Numbered from the stretch's first letter, positions 25,109 to 35,452 are shown. The stretch is DNA of 46,684 nt from Synechococcales cyanobacterium GL140_1_metabinner_5_sub (GCA_025359065.1 JANYHM010000030.1:1-46684), one strand, 5' to 3'. Made by a program: numbers and translations. Notes: generated by a model not told the origin, from the letters alone.

Positions 25109-26270
25109 TTAACTCATGCACAAACTTCCCAATCCGCTCCATGCCTCTCTCGATCGTCTCTAAATCTGTGGCATAAGAAAGCCGGATATGGTCATCAGCC
25201 CCAAAGGGCAAGCCGGGGATTGCCGCTACCTGCTGTGATTCCAACAATCTTTGGCAAAACTCCAAAGAACTTAAGCCCGATCGACGAATATTCACAAATA
25301 CATAAAAAGCCCCATCTGGCTTGGCGCAATCTAAGCCAGGAATCGCCTTCAACATCTGTAAAATCACTTCTCGACGGCGACTAAAAGCCTGCAACATGTC
25401 TGATACACATTCCTGAGAACCAGCCAAAGCTGCGATGGCTCCATACTGAGCAAAGGTACAAACATTAGAAGTACTATGTCCCTGAATCATGCTGGCGGCT
25501 CTAATTAACTCCGTTGGTCCTGCTAAGTACCCTACTCGCCAACCGGTCATAGAATAAGCCTTTGCAAAACCACTGCTGATGATCGTGCGATCAAAGATCT
25601 CTTTACCTAAAGAACCAATACTGACGTGCTCGATCCCGTCATAAATAATCTTGGCGTATATTTCGTCAGATACCACCAATATATCGTGTTCTACGATCAC
25701 CGCCGCTAAAGCAGTCAACTCGGCACGAGTGTAGACCACTCCGCTAGGATTAGAGGGAGAATTTAAAATCAGCAGCTTAGTCTTACTGGTAATACTTGCT
25801 GCCAAAAGTTCTGGCGAAATTTTATAGTTGGTGCTGGCATCGGTATGGACAATGACCGGAGTACCATCAGCTAATCGCACCATCTCGGGATAACTCAGCC
25901 AAAAAGGTGCTGGAATAATTACTTCATCTCCCGGATTCAGCAGCACCATCATTAAATTAAACAGCGAATGCTTGCCGCCATTGGTTACCAAAATATTGGC
26001 GGCTTGGTAATTTAACTGTACTTCCCGCTGCATTTGCTGGGCGATTGCCTCCCTTAAGGCTGGTTCACCCGCCGCCGCGCCATATTTGGTTTTTCCCATA
26101 GCCAGAGCGGCGGCAGCGGCAGCTTTAATATGCTCTGGTGTATCAAAATCCGGTTCCCCAGCGCTAAAACTGCAAACATCAATTCCACTAGCTTGCATAG
26201 CTTTGGCCTGCGCGGAAATGGCGAGGGTGACAGAAGGCTTGACCTCTCTGGTGCGATGTGCCAATTCCAT
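25104..26270 (-). CDS. aspC: Aspartate aminotransferase (class I PLP)
   Basis: A 388-residue fold-type I PLP aminotransferase of the Ib subgroup. Conserved features are [57 protein letters not shown] and the PLP-lysine segment [17 protein letters not shown], with the substrate Arg in HIRLSYA. It interconverts aspartate and oxaloacetate; some members also act on prephenate. The ATG at 26270 ([13 protein letters not shown]) is chosen because the family begins there. Confidence 0.88.
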   Translation of the reverse strand: MELAHRTREVKPSVTLAISAQAKAMQASGIDVCSFSAGEPDFDTPEHIKAAAAAALAMGKTKYGAAAGEPALREAIAQQMQREVQLNYQAANILVTNGGKHSLFNLMMVLLNPGDEVIIPAPFWLSYPEMVRLADGTPVIVHTDASTNYKISPELLAASITSKTKLLILNSPSNPSGVVYTRAELTALAAVIVEHDILVVSDEIYAKIIYDGIEHVSIGSLGKEIFDRTIISSGFAKAYSMTGWRVGYLAGPTELIRAASMIQGHSTSNVCTFAQYGAIAALAGSQECVSDMLQAFSRRREVILQMLKAIPGLDCAKPDGAFYVFVNIRRSGLSSLEFCQRLLESQQVAAIPGLPFGADDHIRLSYATDLETIERGMERIGKFVHELI

Positions 26271-26424
26271 AACTGATCGATGCCCTCCCACGGCGCTGGT
26301 CTTTTCGGACGCTATTTGCTAATCATGCCCGAGCTTAGCCATTATAGACCTTGTGCGAGTGAATTTTTGCCATTTTTACAGCAAATTCCCGCCTATTTGT
26401 TTTTTTGCATCCACCCAAATCACT

Positions 26425-26814
26425 ATGTTTAATTATTCTGCCGCCTTGGTGACGATCGCCGCCATAGATTTCGATCGACTTTTAGCTTTTTATTCTGTCT
26501 TGCTCCAACAGTCACCCCAGCCCTATCAACCCAATGTCTATGGTGGTTTTAAAGTAGCCGGAGTTGATTTAGGCATCTTTCAACCCAAAGCTGGCAGCAA
26601 GGAGTTTGCTCCGCAAACTGCCCAACCGATTTCGGGTGCTGTTAGTCTTTGCCTATCGGTGGACAACCTAGAAAAAGCCCTGGAACACTTAGCTACTAAT
26701 GGCTACCCCCAAACCTCAACGGTGTTAAATGCCAGTCATGGCCGGGAATGTTACATATACGATCCTGACGGCAATCGGATTATTTTGCATCAGGGTCAAA
26801 AACTGACTCGTTGA
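26425..26814 (+). CDS. VOC/glyoxalase-fold protein
   Basis: A 129-residue protein of the vicinal oxygen chelate superfamily: LVTIAAIDFDRLLAFYSVLL at the N terminus and the C-terminal YIYDPDGNRIILHQ strand with the conserved Asp-Pro-Asp-Gly-Asn. VOC proteins include dioxygenases, lyases and resistance proteins; the substrate cannot be deduced. The ATG at 26425 is chosen because upstream in-frame sequence is not conserved-looking. It lies ~105 bp before kaiA. Confidence 0.8.
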   Translation: MFNYSAALVTIAAIDFDRLLAFYSVLLQQSPQPYQPNVYGGFKVAGVDLGIFQPKAGSKEFAPQTAQPISGAVSLCLSVDNLEKALEHLATNGYPQTSTVLNASHGRECYIYDPDGNRIILHQGQKLTR

Positions 26815-26918
26815 CTTAATTAATTTGCTGGCTGGCTCTAGGTTGAACAGCTTAAGTTTCTATGAATTTTCTGTAAATTTTATGTGATATCATTAAGATT
26901 AATTTAGCGTAAATTAGC

Positions 26919-27758
26919 TTGTCTGCCCTCCTTACCATTGCGATTTCGGTAAAGTCACCTCAGCTTTTGCAACAACTACGTGCAGCCCTGAGCGATGGCC
27001 GCTATGTTCTGAAAGAGTTAGAAAGCGGTGAAGATTTGCTGCGATTAGTTGGTAGTCGCAAGCCAGAAATTGATTGCTTGGTGTTAGAAGTAGATGATGA
27101 ATTATTGGTTAGCGTTAGTGCCCTACGCGAGCAAAGCACTATCCTGCCGGTAGTTTTTGTTACTGGCTCTAATACTCCGCCGTTACCCCCACCGCTCTAT
27201 CACTCCTCGGAAGTCACCATTTCGCCAGATAAAGTGGTGGTCTTGGACAAGTCGATCGAGCGTGCCATTGCCGAATTTTTATCCTTAGCCCCAGCCGTTG
27301 AGCAACTAAGCTGCCCCCTGCCCGATTTAAAATCGATCGCTTTTTTGCTTCAACAGCAGCGTCGCCTCACCGAAAAACTTAAAGAGCGTTTAGGCTATTT
27401 AGCGGTTTATTACAATCGCAATTCTGAACACTTTTTCCGCAATCTTTCAACCGCAGAACGAGAGACGCTCTCCGCCCAGCTCAAGGTGCAGTACCACGAG
27501 ATTGTCTTGGCCTACTTTTCTCCTGAACTCAATCTCAATGACATGCTCGATGAGTTTGTCACTCTGCTGTTTTTTGCTGATCTTTCGGTATCCGAAGTAG
27601 TAGAGCTACACATGGAGCTGATGGAAGAATTCTCTAAACAGCTCAAACTAGAAGGTTGGAGCGAAGATGTCTTGTTAGACTATCGCCTCACTTTAATTGA
27701 TGTCATTGCCCATCTATGCGAAATGTATCGCCGATCGGTGCCCCGCGAAAGAAATTAG
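26919..27758 (+). CDS. kaiA: Circadian clock protein KaiA
   Basis: Full-length 279-residue KaiA, which stimulates KaiC autophosphorylation. The N-terminal pseudo-receiver domain (~1-135) lacks a normal phospho-acceptor context. The C-terminal four-helix KaiC-binding domain (~165-279) includes YHEIVLAYFSPELNLNDMLDEFV and VVELHMELMEEFSKQL. The best start is TTG 26919 (MSALLTIAISVKSPQ), since no ATG fits. It is separated from kaiB by 380 bp and is probably transcribed on its own. Confidence 0.95.
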   Translation: MSALLTIAISVKSPQLLQQLRAALSDGRYVLKELESGEDLLRLVGSRKPEIDCLVLEVDDELLVSVSALREQSTILPVVFVTGSNTPPLPPPLYHSSEVTISPDKVVVLDKSIERAIAEFLSLAPAVEQLSCPLPDLKSIAFLLQQQRRLTEKLKERLGYLAVYYNRNSEHFFRNLSTAERETLSAQLKVQYHEIVLAYFSPELNLNDMLDEFVTLLFFADLSVSEVVELHMELMEEFSKQLKLEGWSEDVLLDYRLTLIDVIAHLCEMYRRSVPRERN

Positions 27759-28138
27759 CGATTGTTAGTTTAGCGATTGACGGTGGAGAATCAAAGCTTC
27801 ACACAATCTTAATCCAGCCTGAAAGCCATAGTAACAGCAGCGATCGTTTGAAGCTGGTCACCAGGTATTTTAGTGGCTCAAAGTACTAATACTTATAATG
27901 TTTTAAGAAATGATAAGTTGATTGACTGCTAGAATCGGAACATTGAGATGCAACGTTTTTGTAACAATTCCTAGGTCACTGCTGTTTCTAGCGGAGTCTG
28001 GATGGGATAATCAAAACAATTTTTGCTAGTTCTGGCTACTTGCCAGTCTTCATGATTTTGTCTGCATCCCAAGTCCAAGCTTGTCCCATTACAAACATTG
28101 CTTGGGTCTGACCAAATAAGTACAAAAAGCGATCATTT
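27759..28138. promoter_or_regulatory. kaiA-kaiB intergenic region, probable kaiBC promoter
   Basis: 380 bp with no gene. It must contain the kaiBC promoter, by analogy to other cyanobacteria where kaiA and kaiBC are transcribed separately under RpaA control. I could not identify a definite binding site; TTTTTGTAACAATTCC near 27955-27970 is a direct-repeat-free AT-rich candidate. No terminator hairpin after kaiA was evident. Confidence 0.4.
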
Positions 28139-28447
28139 ATGAGTCCTCTAGCTAAAACTTACGTACTGAAACTATACGTGGCCGGTAACACTCCTAACTC
28201 GGTGCGGGCATTGCGCACCCTCAAAAACATTCTAGAAGAAGAGTTTCAAGGCGTTTATGCTCTGAAAGTAATTGATGTGTTAAAAAATCCCCAATTAGCC
28301 GAAGAAGATAAAATTTTGGCTACACCAACCTTAGCTAAGGTGCTACCGCCACCAGTGCGAAAAATCATTGGTGATTTATCCGATCGAGAGCGAGTCCTTA
28401 TTGGCTTAGACCTACTCTACGAAGAATTAGTAGAAGGTGGCTTTTAA
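28139..28447 (+). CDS. kaiB: Circadian clock protein KaiB
   Basis: A 102-residue fold-switching clock protein that binds phosphorylated KaiC, sequesters KaiA and recruits output kinases. Conserved segments are [40 protein letters not shown] and [20 protein letters not shown]. The start at ATG 28139 and the acidic C terminus (EELVEGGF) are typical. It is 99 bp upstream of kaiC, forming the kaiBC unit. Confidence 0.97.
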   Translation: MSPLAKTYVLKLYVAGNTPNSVRALRTLKNILEEEFQGVYALKVIDVLKNPQLAEEDKILATPTLAKVLPPPVRKIIGDLSDRERVLIGLDLLYEELVEGGF

Positions 28448-28546
28448 TAGAAAAACAGCAGACTATAAATATCTTTCGCCGCAAAAATTTTAATCTAAAA
28501 GCCTAATAAGTAAGCCAAATTACAAGTAAATTTCTCGAGTTTCCCA

Positions 28547-30142
28547 ATGACCATATCCAATTCCCTAGCCACCCCCGAAGAAAAAAATAATCCTTCCAGT
28601 ATTCAGACCATCACTACTTTGAACAATGATCTAGGGGTAAAAAAAATTCGCACTATGATCGAGGGCTTTGACGACATTTCCCATGGGGGATTGCCAGTAG
28701 GCCGCACCACGATCGTCAGCGGTACTTCTGGTACGGGCAAAACCATGTTGGCTGTGCAGTTTTTGTACAACGGCATCACCCAATTCGATGAGCCTGGCGT
28801 GTTCGTTACCTTTGAAGAATCGCCTGCCGATATCATTAAAAATGCTCATAGCTTTGGCTGGGATCTTCAGAGTTTAGTAGACCAAGGCAAGCTGTTTATT
28901 TTGGATGCTTCCCCCGATCCAGATGGCCAAGAAGTAATTGGGAGCTTTGATTTATCCGCGTTGATCGAGCGCATTCAATACGCCATCGGTAAATATAAGG
29001 CCAAACGAGTATCGGTAGATTCCATGACTGCTGTGTTTCAGCAATACGATGCTGCTTCGGTAGTCCGTCGGGAAGTGTTTCGGCTAGTGGCCAGACTGAA
29101 GCAAATGAATGCCACCACGATTATGACCACCGAGCGCCTAGATGAATACGGTCCAGTTGCTCGCTATGGGGTAGAAGAATTTGTCTCGGATAACGTAGTG
29201 ATTGCCCGTAACGTTTTAGAAGGAGAACGTCGTCGTAGAACGATCGAAATTCTTAAGCTGCGCGGTACCACTCATATGAAAGGGGAATATCCCTTCACTA
29301 TTACTAATAAAGGCATTAATATTTTCCCTTTGGGAGCCATGCGCCTTACTCAAAGATCTTCAAATGTGCGGGTATCTTCGGGAGTCAAAACCCTGGACGA
29401 AATGTGCGGTGGGGGCTTTTTCAAAGATTCGATTATTTTGGCAACTGGTGCCACGGGTACCGGCAAAACCTTGTTGGTCAGCAAATTTATTCAAGAAGCC
29501 TGCAACTCTGGCGAAAAAGCAATTCTATTTGCCTATGAAGAATCGCGAGCGCAGCTCTCCCGTAACGCCTACTCGTGGGGCACCGACTTTGAGGAAATGG
29601 AACGCAAGGGCTTACTCAAAATTCTTTGTACCTATCCTGAATCGGCTGGTTTAGAAGATCATCTGCAAACCATCAAGTCGGAAATCGAAGACTTTAAACC
29701 GGCCAGAATTGCGATCGACTCCCTATCAGCCTTAGCGCGGGGCGTAAGCAACAACGCTTTTCGTCAGTTCGTCATTGGAATCACCGGCTACGCCAAACAA
29801 GAAGAAATCACGGGCTTCTTTACCAACACCTCCGATCAGTTCATGGGTTCACACTCCATCACCGACTCCCATATTTCTACTATTACCGACACAATTTTGA
29901 TGTTGCAATATGTAGAAATTCGCGGCGAAATGTCTCGCGCTATCAACGTCTTCAAAATGCGCGGCTCTTGGCACGATAAAGGCATCCGCGAATACACTAT
30001 TAGCAAAGACGGTGCAGAAATCAAAGATTCTTTCCGTAACTATGAAGGTCTCATCAGCGGCTCCCCTAGCCGCATCACAGTGGACGAAAAGAGCGAATTA
30101 TCCCGCATTATGCGTGGCGTAAGAGACAAAGGCAGCGAATAG
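28547..30142 (+). CDS. kaiC: Circadian clock ATPase/kinase KaiC
   Basis: A 531-residue two-domain RecA-like clock protein. CI has Walker A GTSGTGKT (59-66) and catalytic Glu90/Glu91. CII has GATGTGKT (301-308) and EES (331-333). The phosphorylation pair Ser444/Thr445 in [13 protein letters not shown] corresponds to Ser431/Thr432 of Synechococcus elongatus; the offset of 13 comes from a longer N terminus. The C-terminal KaiA-binding tail ([20 protein letters not shown]) is intact. The stop is followed after 14 bp, including AGAGGAG, by an AAA ATPase. Confidence 0.98.
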   Translation: MTISNSLATPEEKNNPSSIQTITTLNNDLGVKKIRTMIEGFDDISHGGLPVGRTTIVSGTSGTGKTMLAVQFLYNGITQFDEPGVFVTFEESPADIIKNAHSFGWDLQSLVDQGKLFILDASPDPDGQEVIGSFDLSALIERIQYAIGKYKAKRVSVDSMTAVFQQYDAASVVRREVFRLVARLKQMNATTIMTTERLDEYGPVARYGVEEFVSDNVVIARNVLEGERRRRTIEILKLRGTTHMKGEYPFTITNKGINIFPLGAMRLTQRSSNVRVSSGVKTLDEMCGGGFFKDSIILATGATGTGKTLLVSKFIQEACNSGEKAILFAYEESRAQLSRNAYSWGTDFEEMERKGLLKILCTYPESAGLEDHLQTIKSEIEDFKPARIAIDSLSALARGVSNNAFRQFVIGITGYAKQEEITGFFTNTSDQFMGSHSITDSHISTITDTILMLQYVEIRGEMSRAINVFKMRGSWHDKGIREYTISKDGAEIKDSFRNYEGLISGSPSRITVDEKSELSRIMRGVRDKGSE

Positions 30143-30156
30143 AGGAGTCAACTTTA

Positions 30157-31260
30157 ATGGCTCGTTCCACCAAAAAAGCAGCTCCAACTATCCAACGCCC
30201 CCCTGCGGAAATTCTTCACGCCCTAGAACTCCAAAAACTGCAAGAGCGCGATGGGAAAGATCCGCGTCCTGCTAATTGGGTGCTCACCCCCCGATCGATC
30301 TTAGATTTTATCCTCGGCAACACGGCACTGGGCATCGAACCCAAGTTTGTTGGCAGCCGTAACTCGATCGAGCGCTGCATAGTTTCTTTAGCCACTAATC
30401 GAGGACTAATGCTCATTGGCGAACCGGGCACCGCTAAAAGCTACCTAAGTGAATTATTGGCAGCCGGGATTTGCGGTGACTCGACTCTCACGATCCAAGG
30501 TAGCGCAGGCACTACCGAAGATACTATGAAATATTCCTGGAACTATGCTTTGTTGCTAGCCGAAGGAGCCAGCGATCGATCACTAGTTCCTGCACCACTA
30601 CATCGGGGAATGGTGGCGGGCAAAATTGTGCGATTCGAGGAAATTACTCGCTGCCCATTGGAAATTCAGGACACTATGCTATCTATTTTAAGCGATCGAG
30701 TAATGGCAATTCCTGAGTTACCCGATGAAGGTCGCAACCTCTATGCTCAAATGGGTTTTAATGTCATTGCTACGGCCAACAGCCGCGATCGCGGGGTGAA
30801 CGAAATGAGCGCAGCTCTGAAACGACGCTTTAACTTTGAGACAATTGTGCCGATTAATAATTTGCCCCGCGAGTTAGAGCTGGTACAGCGTCAAACCGAT
30901 GCCCTGTTGGCACAATCAAATATCCCCATATCGCTACAGCCGGAATTAACAGAGCTATTGGTAACTACGTTCCACGAGTTGCGCACTGGCAAAACTACTG
31001 ATGGCAAGTCGCTGGAGCCTTTAACTACAGTGATGAGTACGGCGGAAGCTGTTTCGGTGGGACATGCAGCGGGGATTCATGGTTTCTATTACAATGATGG
31101 CCAGGTGGCGGCGCAGCATTTAGTCCAAAGTTTGCTGGGCAGCGCCATCAAAGATTCTCAAGATGATGTGAAAAAGCTGGGTCATTACTTCGATCGGGTA
31201 GTTAAAGATAAGCCGGGTGAACATTGGCAGCAGTATTACGCCGCCCGCAAATATCTTTAG
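30157..31260 (+). CDS. MoxR-like AAA ATPase, kaiC-linked
   Basis: A 367-residue AAA+ ATPase (AAA_5/MoxR-like): Walker [17 protein letters not shown] (~87-102), Walker B region [15 protein letters not shown], sensor 1 [16 protein letters not shown] and an Arg-rich LKRRFNFE segment. Such ATPases are usually encoded next to a VWA-domain partner and act as chaperones for complex or metal-cofactor assembly. No VWA gene follows here. Its start is 14 bp behind kaiC with a good ribosome-binding site, so it is probably co-transcribed with kaiBC. Whether it has any role in the clock is unknown. Confidence 0.85.
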   Translation: MARSTKKAAPTIQRPPAEILHALELQKLQERDGKDPRPANWVLTPRSILDFILGNTALGIEPKFVGSRNSIERCIVSLATNRGLMLIGEPGTAKSYLSELLAAGICGDSTLTIQGSAGTTEDTMKYSWNYALLLAEGASDRSLVPAPLHRGMVAGKIVRFEEITRCPLEIQDTMLSILSDRVMAIPELPDEGRNLYAQMGFNVIATANSRDRGVNEMSAALKRRFNFETIVPINNLPRELELVQRQTDALLAQSNIPISLQPELTELLVTTFHELRTGKTTDGKSLEPLTTVMSTAEAVSVGHAAGIHGFYYNDGQVAAQHLVQSLLGSAIKDSQDDVKKLGHYFDRVVKDKPGEHWQQYYAARKYL

Positions 31261-31402
31261 TTATTTATTGATCTTGAGAATGACTCGATCAGAAAAATTT
31301 TCATTAAGTCTATAGTCAAAGTCTCGTTGTTTTGTGTCATTCCTTTATCCCTGGCATTTGCTATGAGTGCTAGGATTAGTACAGTTTTGGGATACACTAC
31401 AC

Positions 31403-31957
31403 ATGGCAATTTTACGGCTCACTGATGGCACCATTTACCACGATCGAGCAGATATCGATCGAGAGCTGGCTCCCCTAAACATTCAGCTCCAAGATTGGCC
31501 GATCAGTAATGATCCTGAATTGCTCAAGATCCTTGATCAACCCCAACTCAGTGCAGAGGATCACAATGTCGTCCTCGACCACCTCGATCACTATTTTGAG
31601 CAGCTTCGTGCCAGTGGCTACCAGATGCGAGATCTGATTGATCTGTATGCTAACTTGGTCGGACTAGATGCAATGCTTGCCCGGTTTAATCGATCGCATA
31701 CCCATGCTGATGATGAAGTGCGTTATGTGGTGGCTGGTGCCGGAATCTTTGGCTTTGTGCGCCCCGATCGATCCCAAATAGAACTTACCATCCAAGCCGC
31801 TGAACAAATCAATGTCCCTGCTGGCACCGAACACTGGTTTTGTCTTACACCCGAGCAGCGATTCGTTGCCCTGCGCTACTTCCGTGATACCAGCGGGTGG
31901 CATCCAAATTACCTCGACACGCCAATTCTTTTCCGGACGGCTCTAGCAAGCAAGTAG
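31403..31957 (+). CDS. mtnD: Acireductone dioxygenase
   Basis: A 184-residue cupin metalloenzyme of the methionine salvage pathway. It cleaves acireductone with O2 to formate and the 2-keto precursor of methionine (Fe form). Metal ligands are visible in HTHADDEVRYVV and the later His in PAGTEHWFCL. The ATG at 31403 (MAILRLTDG) is chosen; the frame continues upstream without similarity. No other mtn gene lies nearby. The EamA transporter starts 38 bp downstream. Confidence 0.93.
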   Translation: MAILRLTDGTIYHDRADIDRELAPLNIQLQDWPISNDPELLKILDQPQLSAEDHNVVLDHLDHYFEQLRASGYQMRDLIDLYANLVGLDAMLARFNRSHTHADDEVRYVVAGAGIFGFVRPDRSQIELTIQAAEQINVPAGTEHWFCLTPEQRFVALRYFRDTSGWHPNYLDTPILFRTALASK

Positions 31958-31995
31958 AATAGCTGGTGTCACTTTCTAATTACCGGGTCAATCCT

Positions 31996-32442
31996 ATGCT
32001 TCAGCCCTGGATACTTTTTTCGATTCTTTCAGCTCTGGCTTACTTTGGTCATGATTTAGTGCTCAAACAAGTCGCTGGCAAAGTAGATAGTGTCTTGGCC
32101 TCGATGCTGCTGAACTTTGCGGCTTTCAGCAGCCTGTTACTCTACAGTCTGCTCATGCAGGCTGCTGACTGGAAAAAGTTCTCCTGGATTTCGATCGAAA
32201 GTGGATTGATTTTTGGGGCAGGAATTTGTCTAGCTATGGCCTCCGTATTTTTTGTGAACATTTTCAGTAATGGTGGTTATCTGAGCCTAGCTATTCCCTT
32301 TATGTATGTACTGATTATCTTGTTAGGAGTGCTGTTTGGAGTGATGCTATATAGAGAATCTCTCAACCTGGGCCAATATTTGGGAGTGCTATTTATTATT
32401 ATCGGAATTATTTTAATTACTGGCCAAACACCAGTAGTTTAG
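31996..32442 (+). CDS. Single-domain EamA/DMT-superfamily transporter
   Basis: A 148-residue protein with about five membrane helices that corresponds to one EamA half (drug/metabolite transporter superfamily). The typical C-terminal pattern LYRESLNLGQYLGVLFIIIG is present. Family members of this size work as dimers; the substrate is unknown. ATG 31996 is chosen; a GTG at 31966 would add ten polar residues. The last 26 bp overlap tail-to-tail with the decarboxylase gene. Proximity to mtnD and to a possible ornithine decarboxylase could hint at polyamine or thio-metabolite export; this is inference. Confidence 0.75.
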   Translation: MLQPWILFSILSALAYFGHDLVLKQVAGKVDSVLASMLLNFAAFSSLLLYSLLMQAADWKKFSWISIESGLIFGAGICLAMASVFFVNIFSNGGYLSLAIPFMYVLIILLGVLFGVMLYRESLNLGQYLGVLFIIIGIILITGQTPVV

Positions 32443-33556
32443 CGCGAGGAACAAAGTTAAAATCGGTGGCAGTAGCCATGCTGTAAGCACCAATGTTGTG
32501 AGTGATCAAATAATCACCAATTTCCATGTCTGGTAATATAGCCTGATCATCGATAATATCGATTGAGTCACAAGTTGGCCCAGCTATGACCGATGAATAG
32601 CAATGTGCTGTGGAATTGATCAAAGGAGCAACAATGTGCCGTTGATGGTCATATATCACCCCAGAGAAGCTACCATAAACACCATCATCGATGTAGTACC
32701 AAGTTTGACCATTCTTATATTTTTTGCCCACAATTTGCGTGATTAGGCTGAGGGCTGGAGCTGCCAAGCAACGACCCGGCTCACTGAGAATCCGGCAGTC
32801 TGGAAAATTGTGATGAAAGCGATCGAGTGGCAATTTAATCTCGGCTAAAAATGTCACCAAGTCTATATCCTGGCTGGTATAGCGAGCTGGAAAACCGCCG
32901 CCAATATCCAAAAGACTAAAGAAAATACCTTCTTCTTGCAACTCTAGGTATAAATTATTAGCCCAGTTGATCGCCTCCTGATGAACCTTGCTGCTGGGCA
33001 TCTGACTACCCACATGGAAAGAAATGCCTCCAATTGTCAGGTTTAGGCTTTGAGCCAACTGAATTAAATCACGGCAGTCTGCTTGAGCGCAGCCAAACTT
33101 TGCAGAAAGATTGCAGGCGGCTAAATTGTTTTCAAAGGCTACCCGCAAAATCAGCACTACCCGTTCGCCAAACCCTCTAAACTTAAGGATTTCAGCCGGA
33201 TTTTCTACTATAAAATGCTTGACTCCATAATCCAGCGCATAGTTAATGTCTTGTAGGCGCTTGATTGGATGAGTATGAATACAATGCTCGGGATTTACTT
33301 GGGCATCTCGCAACAGGTCGATCTCTCCGTTAGTAGCAATATCAAAATATCCATCTAGATCTCGGATGGTTTTAATTGCCGCAGCGCTCGGTAAAGATTT
33401 GATTGCAAAGTGGTGCTCTACGTACGGTAAAGCCTTGGTCAACAGTTGGTACTGAGCAGCTACTTCTACTGGTTGATATACCAAAAGAGGAGTTTCACTG
33501 ATCTTTGCTAAATCTAAGAAAATAGAAGTAGGAGCTAGTAAAGCAGTGATGGACAT
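32417..33556 (-). CDS. Ornithine/diaminopimelate decarboxylase-family PLP enzyme
   Basis: A 379-residue fold-type III (alanine-racemase-like) PLP decarboxylase closest to eukaryotic-type ornithine decarboxylase. The PLP lysine is Lys53 (HHFAIKS). Phosphate-binding GGGFPARY, the EPGR segment and the catalytic Cys in GPTCDSID near residue 324 are all present, as is the C-terminal GAYSMATATDFN. GPTCDS points to ornithine (or related amino acid) decarboxylation and so to polyamine synthesis rather than diaminopimelate. Its 3' end overlaps the EamA gene by 26 bp. Confidence 0.85.
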   Translation of the reverse strand: MSITALLAPTSIFLDLAKISETPLLVYQPVEVAAQYQLLTKALPYVEHHFAIKSLPSAAAIKTIRDLDGYFDIATNGEIDLLRDAQVNPEHCIHTHPIKRLQDINYALDYGVKHFIVENPAEILKFRGFGERVVLILRVAFENNLAACNLSAKFGCAQADCRDLIQLAQSLNLTIGGISFHVGSQMPSSKVHQEAINWANNLYLELQEEGIFFSLLDIGGGFPARYTSQDIDLVTFLAEIKLPLDRFHHNFPDCRILSEPGRCLAAPALSLITQIVGKKYKNGQTWYYIDDGVYGSFSGVIYDHQRHIVAPLINSTAHCYSSVIAGPTCDSIDIIDDQAILPDMEIGDYLITHNIGAYSMATATDFNFVPRAKLLVFGQ

Positions 33557-33693
33557 TGTAATAAAGGTTAAGTTTTGTCACTTACCAGAATTGTATCTGC
33601 TAAATCTGCTCAACATCCCAAATTTAGTTTATGATCAGCTAAAATACTGGACTTAATTAACTGATTAAGGAAATTTTGTTTAAACTGTGCATA

Positions 33694-33909
33694 TTATGCT
33701 GTCAGTAATTTGGACTTTGTGACATGCGCAACAATCTGGTGACAACAATGCTTAGCTAAAATTTTCCCACGTACTCCTAACCAATAATCCGGATATTTTC
33801 TAGTAGTGTAGGACAACACCAATATTGTCTCTTGAATTCGGGATAAATAGGCACGCCCAATTAAACTTAATATGACTTTAGTCTGGGCAAGGGTTTCAGG
33901 TTGATCCAT
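33694..33909 (-). CDS. Possible small protein, unrecognised
   Basis: A 71-codon frame with ATG 33909 after AAG, basic and with two adjacent Cys (KHCCHQIVAHV). Codon use is not unlike the neighbours, but nothing confirms expression. It sits alone in a 526-bp gap between the decarboxylase and the SLH protein; the rest of that gap shows no feature. Confidence 0.3.
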   Translation of the reverse strand: MDQPETLAQTKVILSLIGRAYLSRIQETILVLSYTTRKYPDYWLGVRGKILAKHCCHQIVAHVTKSKLLTA

Positions 33910-34082
33910 CTTACATTTAATTGAGCGTTGCTACTTAGAGTATGATTGCCATGAAATAGTTCTTGAGCTAAGTGGTAGAAATATTAAGTTCTGGGGCAGT
34001 AAGGCGATCGATCTGGGGGAAGCAGGTTATCATACTAGTCAAAAGTTTTCGTAAACTCCATTAGTTAGCCGAACTAAGCGTT

Positions 34083-35060
34083 ATGACTCAAAGCCCTAAT
34101 CCCAACAACAATAATCGCCGCCGTCGGCTGACCGCAGATGAATTGATTGCCATTTTGGTGGCCATGACTGGAATCGGCGGGATTTTTTGGTGGGTGATCT
34201 CTCACCGCACGCCAAACCAAGGTTTTTTTCAGGCCAACTCTGGCCAGCCCGCCGATGTTCGTACCATCTTGCCTTTAACTGAAGGTCCTGCAAACCCTCA
34301 GCCTAGCAGTCGTGACAAGCTTGTAAAACCCAAAACACTGGCGATTCCAGCGCAAGCCGCTGGGGTAACGGCAGCACCTGATGCTGGCGAGGGAAATACA
34401 GCAGAAGTTCCAGGCACTACGCGCACTGTGCTTGTGCCACCTATTATCCCTCCGATCGCTGGTGCATCAACTAAAGCTGCCACACCAGTACCTAAATTTA
34501 CTGATGTCCCAGACAAGTACTTTGGTAAGAGCAAAATAGAGGTACTGCAATCAATGGGAGTACTGCAAGATTTTGGAGGTGGGAAGTTTGACCCTAACCT
34601 GCCAATTACCAGAGGTGAATATGCCAAAATGCTCGATCGGGCATTTGTTGATAGGGCTACAGCCCAGCAAGTATTGGAATTCAAAGATATTCCTACTACC
34701 TATGCTCGCCGCGAGGCTCTAGATCGATCGGTGAAAATGGGTTTTATGACGGGTTACTCTAAAACTCTCTTTAAGCCTGATGAGAAAATCCCTCGCTATC
34801 AAATGCAGATATCTTTGGCTAAGGGGATGAATCTGAAGCCACCAGCCGATGCTGCTGGTGTACTCAGTAAGTTCACTGATCTTAAAGGCTTACCCGATTG
34901 GGCTAAGGAAAAAACAGCAGCAGCGATCGGGTCTGGGCTAGTCGTTAAAGATGGTCAAGATAACATGCTACAGCCCGTTAAGGCTACCACCAGAGGCGAA
35001 GCAGCAACGCTGATTTATGGAGCCTTGGTCAAAGAGGGCAAAATCAAGCCCAGCAAATAG
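34083..35060 (+). CDS. SLH-domain membrane-anchored protein
   Basis: A 325-residue protein. A basic N-terminus is followed by one membrane helix (~19-40), a Pro/Ala-rich linker (~45-135) and S-layer homology motifs: FTDVPDKYFGKSKIEVLQSMGVL, ITRGEYAKMLDRAF and a second copy around TGYSKTLFKPDEKIPRYQM, with a third, weaker one near the end. SLH domains bind secondary cell-wall polymers or peptidoglycan; in cyanobacteria they anchor envelope proteins. ~24 bp separate it from the NifU-like gene. Confidence 0.82.
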   Translation: MTQSPNPNNNNRRRRLTADELIAILVAMTGIGGIFWWVISHRTPNQGFFQANSGQPADVRTILPLTEGPANPQPSSRDKLVKPKTLAIPAQAAGVTAAPDAGEGNTAEVPGTTRTVLVPPIIPPIAGASTKAATPVPKFTDVPDKYFGKSKIEVLQSMGVLQDFGGGKFDPNLPITRGEYAKMLDRAFVDRATAQQVLEFKDIPTTYARREALDRSVKMGFMTGYSKTLFKPDEKIPRYQMQISLAKGMNLKPPADAAGVLSKFTDLKGLPDWAKEKTAAAIGSGLVVKDGQDNMLQPVKATTRGEAATLIYGALVKEGKIKPSK

Positions 35061-35108
35061 CGGTTACAATGGATCTCAACTGAGTTGAAGCAAAATAGCA
35101 GCAAAATC

Positions 35109-35348
35109 ATGGAAGCATTAGCACTAAACAATCAAAACGTCGAAACCATCCTAGATGAGATGCGCCCCTATCTTATCTCTGATGGCGGTAACGTCGAGTT
35201 AGTAGAAATCGATGGCCCGATCGTCAAACTACGGTTGCAGGGAGCTTGTGGTTCTTGCCCTAGCTCTACTATGACCCTGCGGATGGGCTTAGAGCGCCGC
35301 CTGCGCGACGCGATTCCCGAAATCGAAGAAGTTGAGCAAGTTTTCTAA
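35109..35348 (+). CDS. nfu: NifU-like Fe-S scaffold protein (Nfu type)
   Basis: A 79-residue protein consisting only of the NifU C-terminal domain, with the cluster-binding [16 protein letters not shown] motif. Such proteins (cyanobacterial NifU/Nfu, plant CnfU) assemble and deliver Fe-S clusters, including to photosystem I. The ATG at 35109 gives the expected length. A terminator follows directly. Confidence 0.93.
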   Translation: MEALALNNQNVETILDEMRPYLISDGGNVELVEIDGPIVKLRLQGACGSCPSSTMTLRMGLERRLRDAIPEIEEVEQVF

Positions 35349-35361
35349 TTTTATTGACAGT

Positions 35362-35396
35362 AAAAGAGCCGTGCTGAAGTCCAGCGCGGCTCTTTT
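35362..35396 (+). terminator. Terminator after nfu
   Basis: 15-bp arms AAAAGAGCCGTGCTG / CAGCGCGGCTCTTTT with one G-U pair, ending in a T-run. Confidence 0.88.
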
Positions 35397-35452
35397 GTTA
35401 TGTAGATATTTGTAGTGCGCTAAAATTTAGGAACGTTGCCAACACTGAATTT

